This document shows, piece after piece, positions 53,001 to 62,339 of a stretch of 64,000 nucleotides of DNA (position 1 is its first letter; the number at the start of each line of letters is the position of its first letter). The DNA is taken from assembly GCA_903871465.1 (NCBI GenBank), contig CAIQHB010000037.1:62001-126000 (forward strand), read 5' to 3'. The stretch is from an uncultured Methanosarcinales archaeon (GTDB lineage: Archaea > Halobacteriota > Methanosarcinia > Methanotrichales > Methanotrichaceae). The notes beneath the pieces were generated by a model. It worked only from the letters and a program-made list of their open reading frames with translations. It made no database searches and was not told where the DNA came from. The position numbers and the translations under genes were made by a program.

Positions 53001-53274
53001 CTCCGATGCCGGCGATGATTCCATCAGGCCTTTCCTTCTCAATGATCTTGGCCACGATCTCGGGCACCAGCGGCTCGATGTAAACCTTATCCGCTGTGTC
53101 CGGATCAGTCATGATGGTGGCCGGATTGGAGTTGACGAGAACTACCTCAATACCCTCTTCTCGCAGCGATTTGCAGGCCTGAGATCCGGAAAAATCGAAC
53201 TCTGCTGCCTGGCCGATCTGGATTGGACCCGAGCCTATGAGCAGAACCTTATGGATATCGTTTCGCTTGGGCAT
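50056..53274 (-). CDS. carB: Carbamoyl-phosphate synthase large subunit
   Basis: A 1072-aa enzyme: two homologous ATP-grasp halves (N half [20 protein letters not shown] at ~12; C half [17 protein letters not shown] at ~565) form carboxyphosphate and carbamoyl phosphate. The last ~140 residues are the MGS-like regulatory domain ([19 protein letters not shown]). Supplies arginine and pyrimidine synthesis. Full length; carA is 3 nt upstream on the same strand. Confidence 0.96.
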   Translation of the reverse strand: MPKRNDIHKVLLIGSGPIQIGQAAEFDFSGSQACKSLREEGIEVVLVNSNPATIMTDPDTADKVYIEPLVPEIVAKIIEKERPDGIIAGIGGQTGLNITSELAEMGILEKYNVEVLGTSVKSIREAEDRDLFKKAMQRVGEPVPKSKAVNTLDEALQVMVELGLPLVVRPAYTLGGSGGGIAKTREDLLRICEMGLKRSRIGQVLLEESLGGWIELEYEVMRDSNNTCITICNMENMDPMGIHTGESIVVTPIQTLSDKEIQMLRSAAINIIRALEIEGGCNIQFAVKNGEYRVIEVNPRVSRSSALASKATGYPIARVTAKIAIGMTLDEIRNDVTKETPASFEPTVDYVVTKIPRWPFDKFVKADNTLTTAMKSTGEVMAIGRSYEESLMKAVRSLDIDKDFGYSGKYTVWTDEEIKNLLLNPTDERLFAIYQALKRGVSPEDISAMTGIEPYFLYRIQNIVSMEAEIRKDLNPETLRKAKRTGFTDGQIAAFVGKSREEITDMRLALGIIPTYKMVDTCAAEFEAKTPYYYSSYDTECELVPSDRMKVLILGSGPIRIGQGIEFDYCTVHAVMALREQGIEAHIINNNPETVSTDYDTSDKLFFEPVTLEDVMNIIEKELPYGLMLQFGGQTAINLAMPLEKEIARRGLKTKILGTTPDSIDLAEDRERFNALMNQLNIPQPNAGIAYSPVEAKVVAARIGYPVLVRPSYVLGGRAMEIVYDESGLEVYMREAVRVSREHPVLIDDFLQNAVEIDVDAVCDGTDVLIGAIMEHIEEAGIHSGDSACMIPPQTLPGVVLEVVRDYVRKIALGLKVVGIVNLQMAYKDGTVYVLEANPRSSRTIPFVSKAVGLPLAKIAANVMIDKSLREQGYLQEPKTPYVSVKEVLLPFDKLPGADVLLGPEMRSTGEVMGIDYKLGLAFFKAELSADNPLPLEGLVFISVKDDDKATVAVAARKLVDAGLKIIATDNTAEYLKKSGISVERVNKIFNGSPHVLDYIKRGEVKLIINTPTTKQSVKDGFQIRRNAVDYHVPYITTIQAAQAAADAIVMAKKDQITIKALDEYHKEVYYN

Positions 53275-53276
53275 CT

Positions 53277-54383
53277 CTATCGCCTCCCTGGATTGGGGTT
53301 TTTGCCTTCCATTACCCGCTCGACAGAGCCAAAGAAGGGGTCCAGCGTACAGAGCGGTCCGGGATGGGCTTCAGGGTGATACTGTACGGCTAAGATGTTG
53401 AGCCGATCGCTCATAATGCCTTCAACTGTACCGTCGTTGGCATTGATCTGGGTGATCTTCAGGTCTGTGTCTTCGACAGACCCCGGAACCACAGCAAAGT
53501 TGTGGTTCTGAGAGGTGATGTAGACGATCTTCTTCTCGAGATCTTTGACTGGCTGGTTGCCTCCATGGTGGCCGAACTTGAGCTTGAAGGTTTGAGCTCC
53601 CAGCGCCAGGGAGATGACCTGGTGCCCCAGGCATATTCCGAATATGGGGACCTCGCCCGCGAAGTGCTTGACGGCACTTATGGCTTTATCTGCCCTCTCT
53701 GGATCGCCCGGACCATTGGAGAGGAATAGAGCATCCGGCTTTGCTGCCTCAATCTCGGAGATGCTGGAATGGGCGGGAAAGACATCAATATCAAATCCGC
53801 GAGCAGATAGACTCTTCAGGATATGCCTCTTGATGCCCAGGTCGATCATTGCAATCCTCTTGCCCCGCCCATCGATGTGGTAGTGGTTTTTGCAGGTAAC
53901 ATCCCCCAGGAGATCCTGCGCCGAGATATCCGGCTGAGATCGTGCCATTTCAACCACATCCAACCCGGATATTTCATCTCTCGCGCCCACAGCGATTGTT
54001 GCCCTCATTACCCCCTCGGTCCTCACCTTTAGAGTGAGCATGCGTGTATCCACTCCACATAACCCGGGTTTGCCTTCCTCTTTCAGGAACTGATTCAGCG
54101 TTTTAACCGATCGATGATGTGTGGGCAGCTCCCAGTACTCCCTGCAGACCATGGCCTTAGGCCATATCCGGTCTGATTGAAAATCGTCTCCGCTTACACC
54201 GTAGTTCCCCTGCAGAGGATAGGTAAACATGAGCATCTGTCCGTTATAAGAGGGATCCGTCAGCGCCTCCTCATAACCGGACATAATGGTAGTAAAGACC
54301 AGTTCACCCGAGACCACACCGGGCGCGCCAAAACCGGTACCTTCCACCCTTGTACCGTCTTCTAACCCTAAGACCCCAATCAT
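53277..54383 (-). CDS. carA: Carbamoyl-phosphate synthase small subunit
   Basis: A 368-aa glutaminase subunit: N-terminal domain starting [19 protein letters not shown] and [13 protein letters not shown], then the class I amidotransferase with nucleophile Cys in [15 protein letters not shown] and the His/Glu pair in [12 protein letters not shown] place the start at ATG 54381-54383, where family N-termini begin and about 30 bp from a BRE/TATA element; the open frame upstream has no homology. Coupled with carB. Confidence 0.95.
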   Translation of the reverse strand: MIGVLGLEDGTRVEGTGFGAPGVVSGELVFTTIMSGYEEALTDPSYNGQMLMFTYPLQGNYGVSGDDFQSDRIWPKAMVCREYWELPTHHRSVKTLNQFLKEEGKPGLCGVDTRMLTLKVRTEGVMRATIAVGARDEISGLDVVEMARSQPDISAQDLLGDVTCKNHYHIDGRGKRIAMIDLGIKRHILKSLSARGFDIDVFPAHSSISEIEAAKPDALFLSNGPGDPERADKAISAVKHFAGEVPIFGICLGHQVISLALGAQTFKLKFGHHGGNQPVKDLEKKIVYITSQNHNFAVVPGSVEDTDLKITQINANDGTVEGIMSDRLNILAVQYHPEAHPGPLCTLDPFFGSVERVMEGKNPNPGRR

Positions 54384-54412
54384 AGTATCGGCAACACAAG
54401 AAGCTAACACAC

Positions 54413-54427
54413 CTAAATACATTTCGA
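54413..54427 (-). promoter_or_regulatory. BRE/TATA promoter of carAB
   Basis: Leftward GAAATGTATTTAGG, the same form as the serB promoter (GAAAAAGTATTTAGG), centred ~34 bp before the carA ATG. Confidence 0.6.
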
Positions 54428-54510
54428 TGCCTGGAAAATAGACGCGGGCCAACAGTAGCCGCCCGGAGGAATCACCATCTTTTTTAAGCTTGAGACCATC
54501 TCCTTCTGAC

Positions 54511-54855
54511 ATGGAAGTATCCGTGGAGATTTTGCGCAGTCCCGATTTCAAGCAGGTTTATGCCATCGGCGCGATAGGTGGCCACAGCCCCTACGACTTT
54601 AGGATCGCTTTTTACAACGACTCGCCTAAATCCCTGGTGGAGGGCGGCAAGAGCGTGACGGTCATGGAGCGAAAGATCGATACAGAGATCATTCTCTCGC
54701 CTCTGGCTGCCAAGGAGCTGGCTAATTGGCTTGGCGACCATATAAAAGATTACGAGAAGGTATTCGGCGAGATCAAGAGGCCTGGTTCTGGCCCAGGTGG
54801 CTCAGGCAATCCCGGGAAATCCTGCGAATCTGCGCCCATCCAGGGCTACATGTGA
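54511..54855 (+). CDS. DUF3467 family protein
   Basis: A 114-aa protein matching DUF3467: DFKQVYAIGAIGGHSPYDFR, ILSPLAAKELANWLGDHI and YEKVFGEIK. The family is a small alpha/beta protein of unknown function, common in archaea and bacteria. The ATG at 54511 fits the family start and a predicted leaderless transcript. The Gly/Ser-rich tail is not conserved. Divergent from carA; a TPR gene follows 6 nt downstream. Confidence 0.85.
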   Translation: MEVSVEILRSPDFKQVYAIGAIGGHSPYDFRIAFYNDSPKSLVEGGKSVTVMERKIDTEIILSPLAAKELANWLGDHIKDYEKVFGEIKRPGSGPGGSGNPGKSCESAPIQGYM

Positions 54856-54861
54856 GGCCCC

Positions 54862-55356
54862 ATGAACTCTAAAGAGAAAGTGTTGATTCACAGAGGAATG
54901 GATAAGGTCAAGCAGAAGGATTTTCCTGTGGCTCTGGAGATCTTCGAGCGCGTCCTGGCCGCGAATCCGGATATTCCGGAAGCCTGGAACAATAAAGGCG
55001 TAGCGCTCTACGGTCTCGGTCGTATCGAAGAAGCCAATGAGAGTTATGATCGATGCCTGGCTCTCGATCCTGAGAACCTGGACGCCATGAGAAACAAAGG
55101 CTTCTTGCTGCGAAACCAGAGGAAGCTGGAGGAAGCTCTGCAGGTTTATGATTCAGTTCTTCAGAAAGGCGGCGACGCCTATGACATGGAATCAACGGCC
55201 GCAGTGCTCACGGCTCTTGGACGGCTGGAAGAGGCCTTGAATTGCCTCTACTTGGCCAGGGAGGCAATGCCTTTGGACCGCTTGGAAGATGAGATCGGGA
55301 TGATTCAGGAGATGATTTCAAATAGAGAGGTGCCTGACTCTGAGAAGAAAGAGTGA
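54862..55356 (+). CDS. TPR-repeat protein
   Basis: A 164-aa protein of about four tetratricopeptide repeats (FPVALEIFERVLAANPDIPE, AWNNKGVALYGLGRIEEANE, AMRNKGFLLRNQRKLEEALQ), a helical scaffold for protein contacts. No other domain. It is in an operon with the DUF3467 gene. Confidence 0.88.
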   Translation: MNSKEKVLIHRGMDKVKQKDFPVALEIFERVLAANPDIPEAWNNKGVALYGLGRIEEANESYDRCLALDPENLDAMRNKGFLLRNQRKLEEALQVYDSVLQKGGDAYDMESTAAVLTALGRLEEALNCLYLAREAMPLDRLEDEIGMIQEMISNREVPDSEKKE

Positions 55357-55447
55357 TATTGCATAAGTTAATAATTTGAGGATTCTTGTGTCGGAACGCG
55401 GTATCGATGCAGAACAATTTTTTCGGGATTACCGGGGAGGTGGTTAT

Positions 55448-55681
55448 GTGAAAGGTTTCATTATGATAAACGTCGAGCCTGGAACGGAAAAGGCGGTTCA
55501 CGATTGCCTGCAGGGGATCAAGGGGATTCGTGAAGTTGTGCCGGTCTACGGGGAGAAAGACTTCATCGCAATAATGGATGTGGAGAGCATAGCGGATCTC
55601 AACCGTGCAGTGTTGAATGTTAGGGACATCTCAGGAGTAACCTACACTCAGACGATCCTGGGCATGGAACTGGCGTTTTAG
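55448..55681 (+). CDS. Stand-alone Lrp/AsnC ligand-binding (RAM) domain protein
   Basis: A 77-aa effector domain without a helix-turn-helix: GFIMINVEPGTEKAVHDCLQ, IKGIREVVPVYGEKDFIAIM and GVTYTQTILGMELAF. The GTG at 55448 has GGAGGT six bases upstream; a longer frame upstream lacks homology. Such SraM-like proteins bind amino acids and modulate full-length Lrp regulators. It lies 6 nt before an MFS gene, perhaps its target or partner. Confidence 0.87.
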   Translation: MKGFIMINVEPGTEKAVHDCLQGIKGIREVVPVYGEKDFIAIMDVESIADLNRAVLNVRDISGVTYTQTILGMELAF

Positions 55682-55687
55682 AGCAGG

Positions 55688-56893
55688 ATGCATTCGTTCA
55701 AAGATCTTCGCTCGCTTGCGCCTCTTTATTTAGCGGTCTTTGTCGCCGTCCTGGGATTCTCTCTGGTCGCACCGTTCTTCCCAGGCTACGCCATGAATCT
55801 GGGCGCAAATTTCACGATGCTCGGGTTTATCGTCTCCATCTATGGAGCGGTGCAGCTCATCACCCAGATACCCATAGGCCGCCTCTCTGACTCCTGGGGG
55901 AGAAAGAAGTTACTGCTGCTGGGACTGGCCACCTTCACCTTCCTGCCTCCACTTTATGTCTATGCTGACAGCGCCTACAAACTCCTGCTAATCAGGGCTC
56001 TGGGCGGAGTGGGGGCATCTCTCGTCTGGCCCACAGCCATGGCATTGATCATTGATCAGGCCCGCCCCGAGAGCAGAGGTGCGGCCATGGGCTTCTACAA
56101 CGCCGCCTTCTTCTCTGCCTTGGCCCTGGGACCGTTTATTGGTGGAGTGCTCTATGACCAGATGGGATTGAAAGCACCTTTTTACTTCTGGGCACTTCTG
56201 GGAACAGTATCGGTTGTCATCGTCTATCGACAGGTCTCCGAGCCCAATAAGGTGAAGGCAGAGATCGGACTATTGCCCGAAAATGGAGAAAAGGGAAAGG
56301 AGACGCTCATCGCACCAGGGTATCGCAACACATTTCTGGCCTGCTGCTCTGTTGTTCTCTGGGCAGGTGTTGTAGGCGGCTTCAACTACACCATGCTCCC
56401 GGCTTATGCCGCAAAGCTCGGCCTCTCCACTACGGACGTGGGACTGATTTACCTGGTTTATGGAGGCAGCACGGCCATCTCGAATATCTATTTTGGCACC
56501 CAAGCCGACCGGGGCAGAAGAAGACTGCTTATCTTCACCGGCTGTCTGGCCGGATTGGTATCTTTTGCCCTTCTGCTGAGGGCTGAGACCATGATTCAGG
56601 TCGTCATCCTTTTCGCGGGCCTTGGCGCGGGCCTGGGCATGGGCAGCCCGGCAGCGGCGGCAATCATAGCTGATACTACCTGCACGGCACGTAGAGGCGA
56701 GATCTATGGCGTGTTCAATACCGCCCGAATGTCCGGTGTGGTTGTGGGACCTCTAATCGCCGGCAGTACGGCAGATCTGCAGGGAGTTGATGGCGCGATC
56801 ATTGCCTTCACAATATTAGCGGCGGCTATAGTCCTGGGGACTCTGACCATCCGGGATTCGCGGGATCGGGTCGATATGCAGAGCAGGAGATAG
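55688..56893 (+). CDS. Major facilitator superfamily transporter
   Basis: A 401-aa carrier with about 12 spans. The conserved loop GRLSDSWGRKKLLLLG follows TM2; FGTQADRGRRRLL is its counterpart in the second half, with a charged central loop near residue 190. Drug or small-molecule antiporter type; substrate unknown. Probably cotranscribed with the RAM-domain gene. Confidence 0.88.
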   Translation: MHSFKDLRSLAPLYLAVFVAVLGFSLVAPFFPGYAMNLGANFTMLGFIVSIYGAVQLITQIPIGRLSDSWGRKKLLLLGLATFTFLPPLYVYADSAYKLLLIRALGGVGASLVWPTAMALIIDQARPESRGAAMGFYNAAFFSALALGPFIGGVLYDQMGLKAPFYFWALLGTVSVVIVYRQVSEPNKVKAEIGLLPENGEKGKETLIAPGYRNTFLACCSVVLWAGVVGGFNYTMLPAYAAKLGLSTTDVGLIYLVYGGSTAISNIYFGTQADRGRRRLLIFTGCLAGLVSFALLLRAETMIQVVILFAGLGAGLGMGSPAAAAIIADTTCTARRGEIYGVFNTARMSGVVVGPLIAGSTADLQGVDGAIIAFTILAAAIVLGTLTIRDSRDRVDMQSRR

Positions 56894-56972
56894 AGATAAT
56901 CCAGATCATTCCCACTTAATCCGGCCGATCTTTTCCCAACGATCCAATTGAGGCTTTTGGAAACATGTCGGT

Positions 56973-57584
56973 CTACCAGTAATTCAGGAGCGCCTTTTGA
57001 ACCAAACAGCGTCTCTCCTCGACATCCGGATCCATGAGCGCCACTGGAAGGACCCGGATCATCTGATCAAGGTACCAGGCCTTTCGCTCCATCAGCTCCA
57101 GGGCAGAGTTGGAAGGGAGATTTTCGATCATCTGCATAGCCAGATCGAGGGAGACTTGAATAGAAGAGCTGAGCTCTTTTCTGGCATCATCCGGATGACA
57201 TTTCAATTTGCCTGTATCCTGATAAATGGCCTTTCCAAGCGTATGAAAGGCCTCGATAAAGAGGCTGAATGAGGAGTCATCCGCATCGCAGCGGCCATGC
57301 GTCCCGGCATAGCCGCAACCCACGCAGCTCTGGCTTCTTCCGTACTGGATGCAAAAGGGGCATGTTCCAGGCCGGGTGGGCAGATTGCCGAGTATGGTGA
57401 GAGCAAGGGCCCTTCCAAACTTGTGCAGCTCCTCCGGCCACACACTCGCCAGTCTCCGGGAGAATAGGTCTGCCAGGCGAAGATATTCCTGGCAGCTCAT
57501 GATGACCGCAGCATTAGCTGCATCCAGTGACTCGAGGGAGATCAAAGACGCAGCTGCTTCAAGTTCGCTTGCTCTGTCCGCCAT
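56973..57584 (-). CDS. Cysteine-cluster hypothetical protein
   Basis: About 203 aa, largely helical. A central Cys group CPFCIQYGRSQSCVGCGYAGTHGRC (two CxxC pairs plus one) looks like a zinc or iron-sulphur site. The ATG at 57582-57584 fits a TATA-like element (GCACTTTTATTTTTG read leftward, ~57615-57629). It follows the deacetylase gene on the same strand with an 80-nt gap. Function unknown. Confidence 0.7.
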   Translation of the reverse strand: MADRASELEAAASLISLESLDAANAAVIMSCQEYLRLADLFSRRLASVWPEELHKFGRALALTILGNLPTRPGTCPFCIQYGRSQSCVGCGYAGTHGRCDADDSSFSLFIEAFHTLGKAIYQDTGKLKCHPDDARKELSSSIQVSLDLAMQMIENLPSNSALELMERKAWYLDQMIRVLPVALMDPDVEERRCLVQKALLNYW

Positions 57585-57664
57585 ATCAGTAGTAATAATG
57601 GTTGATGAAGGCTGCAAAAATAAAAGTGCTTCTGGTGGCCAGATCACCACTCGGAAGCTCAGCT

Positions 57665-59026
57665 CTAATACCCTCTCTGGGTGTGTGTCATGTTGTTGCA
57701 GAACTTGAACTTGTCCCGATCCTTGTCCTGCATATAGACATACCCGATTCGCCTATCATCAACATGCTCCTCATACTCCTCTTTGGCATCCTCCCGGCAA
57801 GAGGAGCAGGCGCCACGCGGCAGCGATACACAGAAGGCCGTGTTTAAAATGCCATATCCGCGCTGGGCAGAGGAGGAGATGGTTATGAAGCCGGCACAGT
57901 TCGGACAGAGCCGAACCACTTCCTCCTGGTTCTCATTGATCATGTCCGTATCGTAGAAGACGCGCTTTTTCCTGCGGTAAAAGTCGCCCAAACCCTGCAG
58001 CGCATCTTTGACCAGTTCATCTCGATCATCCCAGATCTTCTGGACCTGTCCTACCGTTTTCTTGATCTCGCGCCACATCTCATCCGTCTGCACAAACCTT
58101 CCCGGCACATAATCCGGCTCTTTGACATGAGAGTAATCAAGGCCTGCCATGGCCTGGATGATGCCAGTGTTAACATAGGGCAGGGCGGTCTCCACCGCAT
58201 AGCCGCCTTCCAGGACGCAGATGTCCGGGGCGAGCTTTTCATTGAGCCTGGCGTAGCCGTTGGCAGAGAACCGCATATTGGCCAGAGGATCGGTGTAGTG
58301 ATTGTCCTGGCCGGCCGAGTTGAGGACGAGATCCGGCTTGAATTCCGCCAGGATGGGCAGAATGAGGTTATCCAGAACGTAGTGGATCCCTTCGTCGGTG
58401 GTGCCCGGAGGCAAGGGGATGTTGAGAGTGCGGCCAAGTGCCTGCGGCCCTCCCATCTCATTGACGAAACCGGAGCCCGGGTAGAGGGTGTGCCCGTCCT
58501 GGTGGAAGGATATACAGAGCACGTCCGGATCATGCCAGAAGATCTCCTGAGTTCCATCGCCATGATGCACATCAGTATCGACGACTGCGATCCTCTTATG
58601 GCCGTACTTCGTCCTTAGGTACTCGACAAGAATGGCCATATTATTGATATTGCAGAATCCCCGGTTGCCGTGCACCACGCGCATGCTGTGGTGACCAGGT
58701 GGGCGAACCAGTGCAAAACCGTTTTTTATCTCGCCCTTCTCCAATGCATCGGCCAGGGTGAGGGTGCTGCCTGCCGCAATGAGGTGGGCCACTGTGACCT
58801 GTGATTCTACATCAGGAACGCAGAAATGGGTCCGTGCAATGTCCTTCATCTCAGCCAGGCGGGGTTTGTACTCCTCGATTTCAGGAAGGTCCATCAGCCC
58901 CTCCTCGAAGATCTGGTCCCGGGTGTAAAGCAGCCGCTCTTCTCGTTCCGGGTGGGTAGGTGAGATGGCCCAGTCGAAGGCCGGGAAGAATATCAGGCCC
59001 GTCCTGGCTCTCCTTAAGGACGACAT
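57665..59026 (-). CDS. Histone deacetylase superfamily protein with zinc ribbon
   Basis: About 453 aa. The arginase/deacetylase fold is complete: VRPPGHHSMRVVHGNRGFCN, VVDTDVHHGDGTQEIF, SFHQDGHTLYPGSG and VLNSAGQDNHYTDPL hold the zinc and general-base residues. A C-terminal ~90-aa extension carries CPNCAG and ACSSCRE, a zinc ribbon. In archaea such enzymes may act on acetyl-lysine of chromatin proteins or on acetylpolyamines. Start ATG 59026 shares its A with the stop of the upstream gene (TGATG). Confidence 0.9.
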   Translation of the reverse strand: MSSLRRARTGLIFFPAFDWAISPTHPEREERLLYTRDQIFEEGLMDLPEIEEYKPRLAEMKDIARTHFCVPDVESQVTVAHLIAAGSTLTLADALEKGEIKNGFALVRPPGHHSMRVVHGNRGFCNINNMAILVEYLRTKYGHKRIAVVDTDVHHGDGTQEIFWHDPDVLCISFHQDGHTLYPGSGFVNEMGGPQALGRTLNIPLPPGTTDEGIHYVLDNLILPILAEFKPDLVLNSAGQDNHYTDPLANMRFSANGYARLNEKLAPDICVLEGGYAVETALPYVNTGIIQAMAGLDYSHVKEPDYVPGRFVQTDEMWREIKKTVGQVQKIWDDRDELVKDALQGLGDFYRRKKRVFYDTDMINENQEEVVRLCPNCAGFITISSSAQRGYGILNTAFCVSLPRGACSSCREDAKEEYEEHVDDRRIGYVYMQDKDRDKFKFCNNMTHTQRGY

Positions 59027-60696
59027 CAACAACACCTCCAGGATGGCAGAAGGCCCGCAGGAATTTCCATCCGGATGTCCAGGAGCCTTCCTACTGTTGT
59101 CCAGCCACGGATCATATTGAAGACCTCGCTGTAGGTAACCTCGGCCTCGCCCGCGTATTCTCCTATGCCCAGGCGCTCCGCACGCTCGGCTAGAAGTCTT
59201 TTCGCGAGCCTTTCGGCATATTCTGTCGTCATCTTTTTGTCTGTCACTTTGCCGATGAGGCCCTCTTCGGCCACGATGTACTCATTGCGTTCGGTGTCGA
59301 TATGTAAGTTCAAGGTGAGAGTGGGCCGGGCCACGGCTGCGCCTATGGCATTGGCCACAGGTGCATACTCGGGCACAATGGCTGTTACGCCAAGACGCGC
59401 GGCAACCAGTGGCACGAGCGCAGGAGCGCCTCCACCCACGCCGATGACGCTCTGAGCCAGAAGCCTCTCTTTTTTAACTATCTCCCAGATGCGATAGGCG
59501 GGTTCCTGTTCCCATTCTTGGAACATCTCATTGACCTCAAACACGATTCTGTCCACAACGGCATCGACAACACTCTGGGCTGCTTCCAAGGAAGAGCAGC
59601 CCAGCTTGTCCGCCACATCCTGCATCGCCTTTTCGGCTTTAGCTCCGTCACCGATGCTCGAGAGTCCCAGGACACGCAAGGCATCGGTAGGCGTTGGTCC
59701 AGTGCCCCCCATACAAAGCGGGGGTCCATTTCTGTGCGGTCCGACTGCCAGGCAGCCTCCGGCGACGTGTACGACGCTATCTCCCCCAATAGCCACAGAT
59801 TTGACGGCGAAGGCCCTTACCTGAGTGAGAAGCGACCCCACCTTGGCCCCTTTGGACGAGAGCAGTGGCTTGCCTGAGAGGATGAGTGCCAGGTCTGTGG
59901 TCGTACCGCCGATGTCGACGACGACAGAGGTCTGGCCCGGCGGCGTCAGCGCCAGAACGCCCATTATGCTGGCAGCGGGTCCCGAGAATATGGTCTCTAC
60001 CGGCATTTGCACCGATTTATCAAGGGGCAGAGTTCCGCCGTCTGCCTTGAGGATGTAAACCGGCGAGGAGATTTTTCGATGTTTCAGCGCCCTGGCCACA
60101 GCCTCGGCGAACTCCCTGTATTTGTCCTTGGTAGCCACGGTGAGCATGGTCGTAGCCGCTCTCCTGGGAAAGTTAAGCTGGCCTGAGACCCTGTGCCCCA
60201 GCTCAATCTCCGCCACTGGCATAGCTTTGGCCATGATCTCTCCGACCTTCAGCTCATGGGCATGATTTCGCTGGCAGAACTTGCCCACAACAGCCACGCG
60301 GGAGAAGCCCTGGCCCGAGATCTTAGAGGCGGCGTCCTTGATCTGGGATTCATTGAGCCGTTCGATCTCCTTACCCCGGAAGTCGATAGCACCATCCAGG
60401 ATTATGGCCTCGCCCAGGGAGTAGTCCTTGGGATTTGTTCCGGGCCCGGGGATGAGCACCAGGGCCACGGCGTCGGTCTTGCCCTCGGCGATCATATTTG
60501 TGATGAGAGTGGTGCTCAAGACCACCCTCTCGATCTTGCTGGTATCGACTCCTTTGACCAGCTCATCCAGAGCGCCAAGCAAGCACTTCAACAGATCATC
60601 GTGATCTGTCGGCACGTAAGCGGTTTTGGTCACACTACCACCATCCACCAGGACGGCATCTGTGGTGGTCCCGCCGACATCAATTCCAATAAGCAT
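59026..60696 (-). CDS. Hydantoinase/oxoprolinase family ATPase
   Basis: A 556-aa ASKHA-fold protein: phosphate-binding loops LIGIDVGGTTTDAVLVDGG at the N-terminus and VVVDIGGTTTDLALI (~290). It contains the HyuA-type segments VLSTTLITNMIAEGK and TIFSGPAASIMGV. The family includes 5-oxoprolinase, hydantoinase and acetone carboxylase subunits; the partner subunit (HyuB) is absent nearby, so the reaction is open. I use ATG 60694-60696. The stop is coupled to the deacetylase gene. Confidence 0.87.
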   Translation of the reverse strand: MLIGIDVGGTTTDAVLVDGGSVTKTAYVPTDHDDLLKCLLGALDELVKGVDTSKIERVVLSTTLITNMIAEGKTDAVALVLIPGPGTNPKDYSLGEAIILDGAIDFRGKEIERLNESQIKDAASKISGQGFSRVAVVGKFCQRNHAHELKVGEIMAKAMPVAEIELGHRVSGQLNFPRRAATTMLTVATKDKYREFAEAVARALKHRKISSPVYILKADGGTLPLDKSVQMPVETIFSGPAASIMGVLALTPPGQTSVVVDIGGTTTDLALILSGKPLLSSKGAKVGSLLTQVRAFAVKSVAIGGDSVVHVAGGCLAVGPHRNGPPLCMGGTGPTPTDALRVLGLSSIGDGAKAEKAMQDVADKLGCSSLEAAQSVVDAVVDRIVFEVNEMFQEWEQEPAYRIWEIVKKERLLAQSVIGVGGGAPALVPLVAARLGVTAIVPEYAPVANAIGAAVARPTLTLNLHIDTERNEYIVAEEGLIGKVTDKKMTTEYAERLAKRLLAERAERLGIGEYAGEAEVTYSEVFNMIRGWTTVGRLLDIRMEIPAGLLPSWRCC

Positions 60697-60891
60697 TTTC
60701 CATTCGCCTTTCCATAGGCGCACAGATCTGGATGTATATCGGCTTTGTGGTCTTTTTGATATTGGTTCCGGGCAATAGAAATTTTTTTGAGCAGCGAAGA
60801 AGACGAAAACTCCGGCCGTCAAGCCTTATCCATGCAAGGCACATAGGCGCAAATGCCTCTCCCCGAAAGGTAAGTATGGAGGGCGTCTCCC

Positions 60892-61509
60892 TCAAGAGCT
60901 GATGTCGGGGAACTGGAACTGATCCGGCAGGAAGTTGGAGGCACCGGCTTCATAGAGGTCCAGCTCAAATATGGAGTACTCGATCTTATTGCCTGTGTCA
61001 TCGGTCACAAATAGCAATGGCGTATTGTAGCGATAGTAGCCGTAAACGTTTGAAAATCGTCCCGCCTTCCCATCCCACTGGTCTCCTATGGTAAAGTAAA
61101 GGCCGTAGTCTCCATCTTTGATGCCGGTGATATCGATGGATTCCTTGGTGCGGAGGTATACGACCAACAGGGGCTTAACATTCTGGTCAGTCAGCACGGC
61201 CACGGTATCCATGGTCCAGTTGTTATGGATAGTGAGGAGACCATAGCCGTCCCGCTGCGTGTCCCGGATATAGGTCCCGGTCTCGGGACGGTCGGTTGGT
61301 ACCGATACTGACAAGACGCATAGGATAAAAATTGCCAATGTTATGGTTAGCACGAGACGCCTAAAGGCAACAGTTTCCTGCAATAGGTGGCTCCAAGATG
61401 AAGAGAATCGCAATGGCTGGGAATTGGTCCAAGAAGGCATGTAAAATCGCCCTACAACCTGCTTTGAGAAGATACCGCCGTTTCCTTGAAGATCGCATAT
61501 TAGCTGCAT
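60892..61509 (-). CDS. Membrane-anchored secreted hypothetical protein
   Basis: A 205-aa protein with one strong span (~52-70, LVLTITLAIFILCVLSVSV) and a soluble outer domain (~75-205) of mostly beta character: YGLLTIHNNWTMDTVAVLTD, KDGDYGLYFTIGDQWDG. The start is uncertain; ATG at ~61440 would give a shorter inner part. Unknown function. Confidence 0.6.
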   Translation of the reverse strand: MQLICDLQGNGGIFSKQVVGRFYMPSWTNSQPLRFSSSWSHLLQETVAFRRLVLTITLAIFILCVLSVSVPTDRPETGTYIRDTQRDGYGLLTIHNNWTMDTVAVLTDQNVKPLLVVYLRTKESIDITGIKDGDYGLYFTIGDQWDGKAGRFSNVYGYYRYNTPLLFVTDDTGNKIEYSIFELDLYEAGASNFLPDQFQFPDISS

Positions 61510-61853
61510 CTACTATTTGATTGCTACTTAAATTGAGTTAAACTTTTCCTTGATTGGGCAGAAACAGACACGCCTTCAACCAGCCAGTTTGAAAGCTATC
61601 AAGAAATATTGCGAAAAAAGAATAACCTGATATTGCAATCTGTGGAAAGCAACCTCTTTCGCGACCGATTTACGGCAACCCCGCATCCGCCGCATATACT
61701 CAGGGGAGGCTCCATTGCGAGCCATCACGCCCCGGCTCTTCATCGTGCCCGTATCCAAGCTTCATTTTGCTCAATATAGCATTTCATGCGATACTTGGGC
61801 GGAGACAGTTAAGTTGATAATCCCCCTGCGCTATCGGTAAATTTGAGGATTGA
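61510..61853. other. Gap between secreted-protein genes
   Basis: No supported gene. A 60-codon leftward frame (61576-61758) contains RNGASPEYMRRMRGCRKS and could be a gene relic, but it matches nothing I recognise. Confidence 0.4.
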
Positions 61854-62261
61854 ATGAGCAATCTATTTGAGTATTCAATAAGTCTGCTGGTCGTTTTAAT
61901 GACTGTATCTTTCATGATAGGCAGCGCCCAAGAAGACAATAATACAGCGTATAATAATACTTTGAAGAATATTAGCACAAATCTTTCTGCTATGAATAAA
62001 ACCGTCCTTAATATAGCAAACATCGAGAAAATTGACCCTGTGAAGAAGATCATAGTCATTAACAGCACGAATGTGGCCGATCGAGCGAATAGTATTGGAT
62101 TTGATAACTCTGATAATGCTTCAAAAGTGACTCCCTTCATCATTTGCGGTTACACTAGACCGACAAGAGACGCAATTTATAAAAACCAGTCCTCGCTTAA
62201 TGCAGCTATTCTCAGCCGTATCGTCGAAGGGACGCCACATGGATACGCGACATATTATTAG
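61854..62261 (+). CDS. Secreted Asn-rich hypothetical protein
   Basis: A 135-aa protein: signal peptide (~1-24, ISLLVVLMTVSFMIGSA), then an Asn-rich mature part (NTAYNNTLKNISTNLSAMNK) with several N-glycosylation sequons. No family recognised. It points toward the kinase gene on the opposite strand. Confidence 0.6.
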   Translation: MSNLFEYSISLLVVLMTVSFMIGSAQEDNNTAYNNTLKNISTNLSAMNKTVLNIANIEKIDPVKKIIVINSTNVADRANSIGFDNSDNASKVTPFIICGYTRPTRDAIYKNQSSLNAAILSRIVEGTPHGYATYY

Positions 62262-62339
62262 TTTTCCCAAGCGGTTTTTGTGTTTTGATAATCCGACCGA
62301 GCCCGAGTGCTTGAGTCCCTCTATCAAACAACCTAAGAC

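Noticed and set aside
54384-54551. Longer CarA N-terminus
   Set aside because: The extra residues have no CarA similarity and would overlap the divergent DUF3467 gene and the carA promoter.
61576-61758. 60-codon leftward frame as a recombinase relic
   Set aside because: The segment is suggestive but I cannot match it to a catalytic motif or family.
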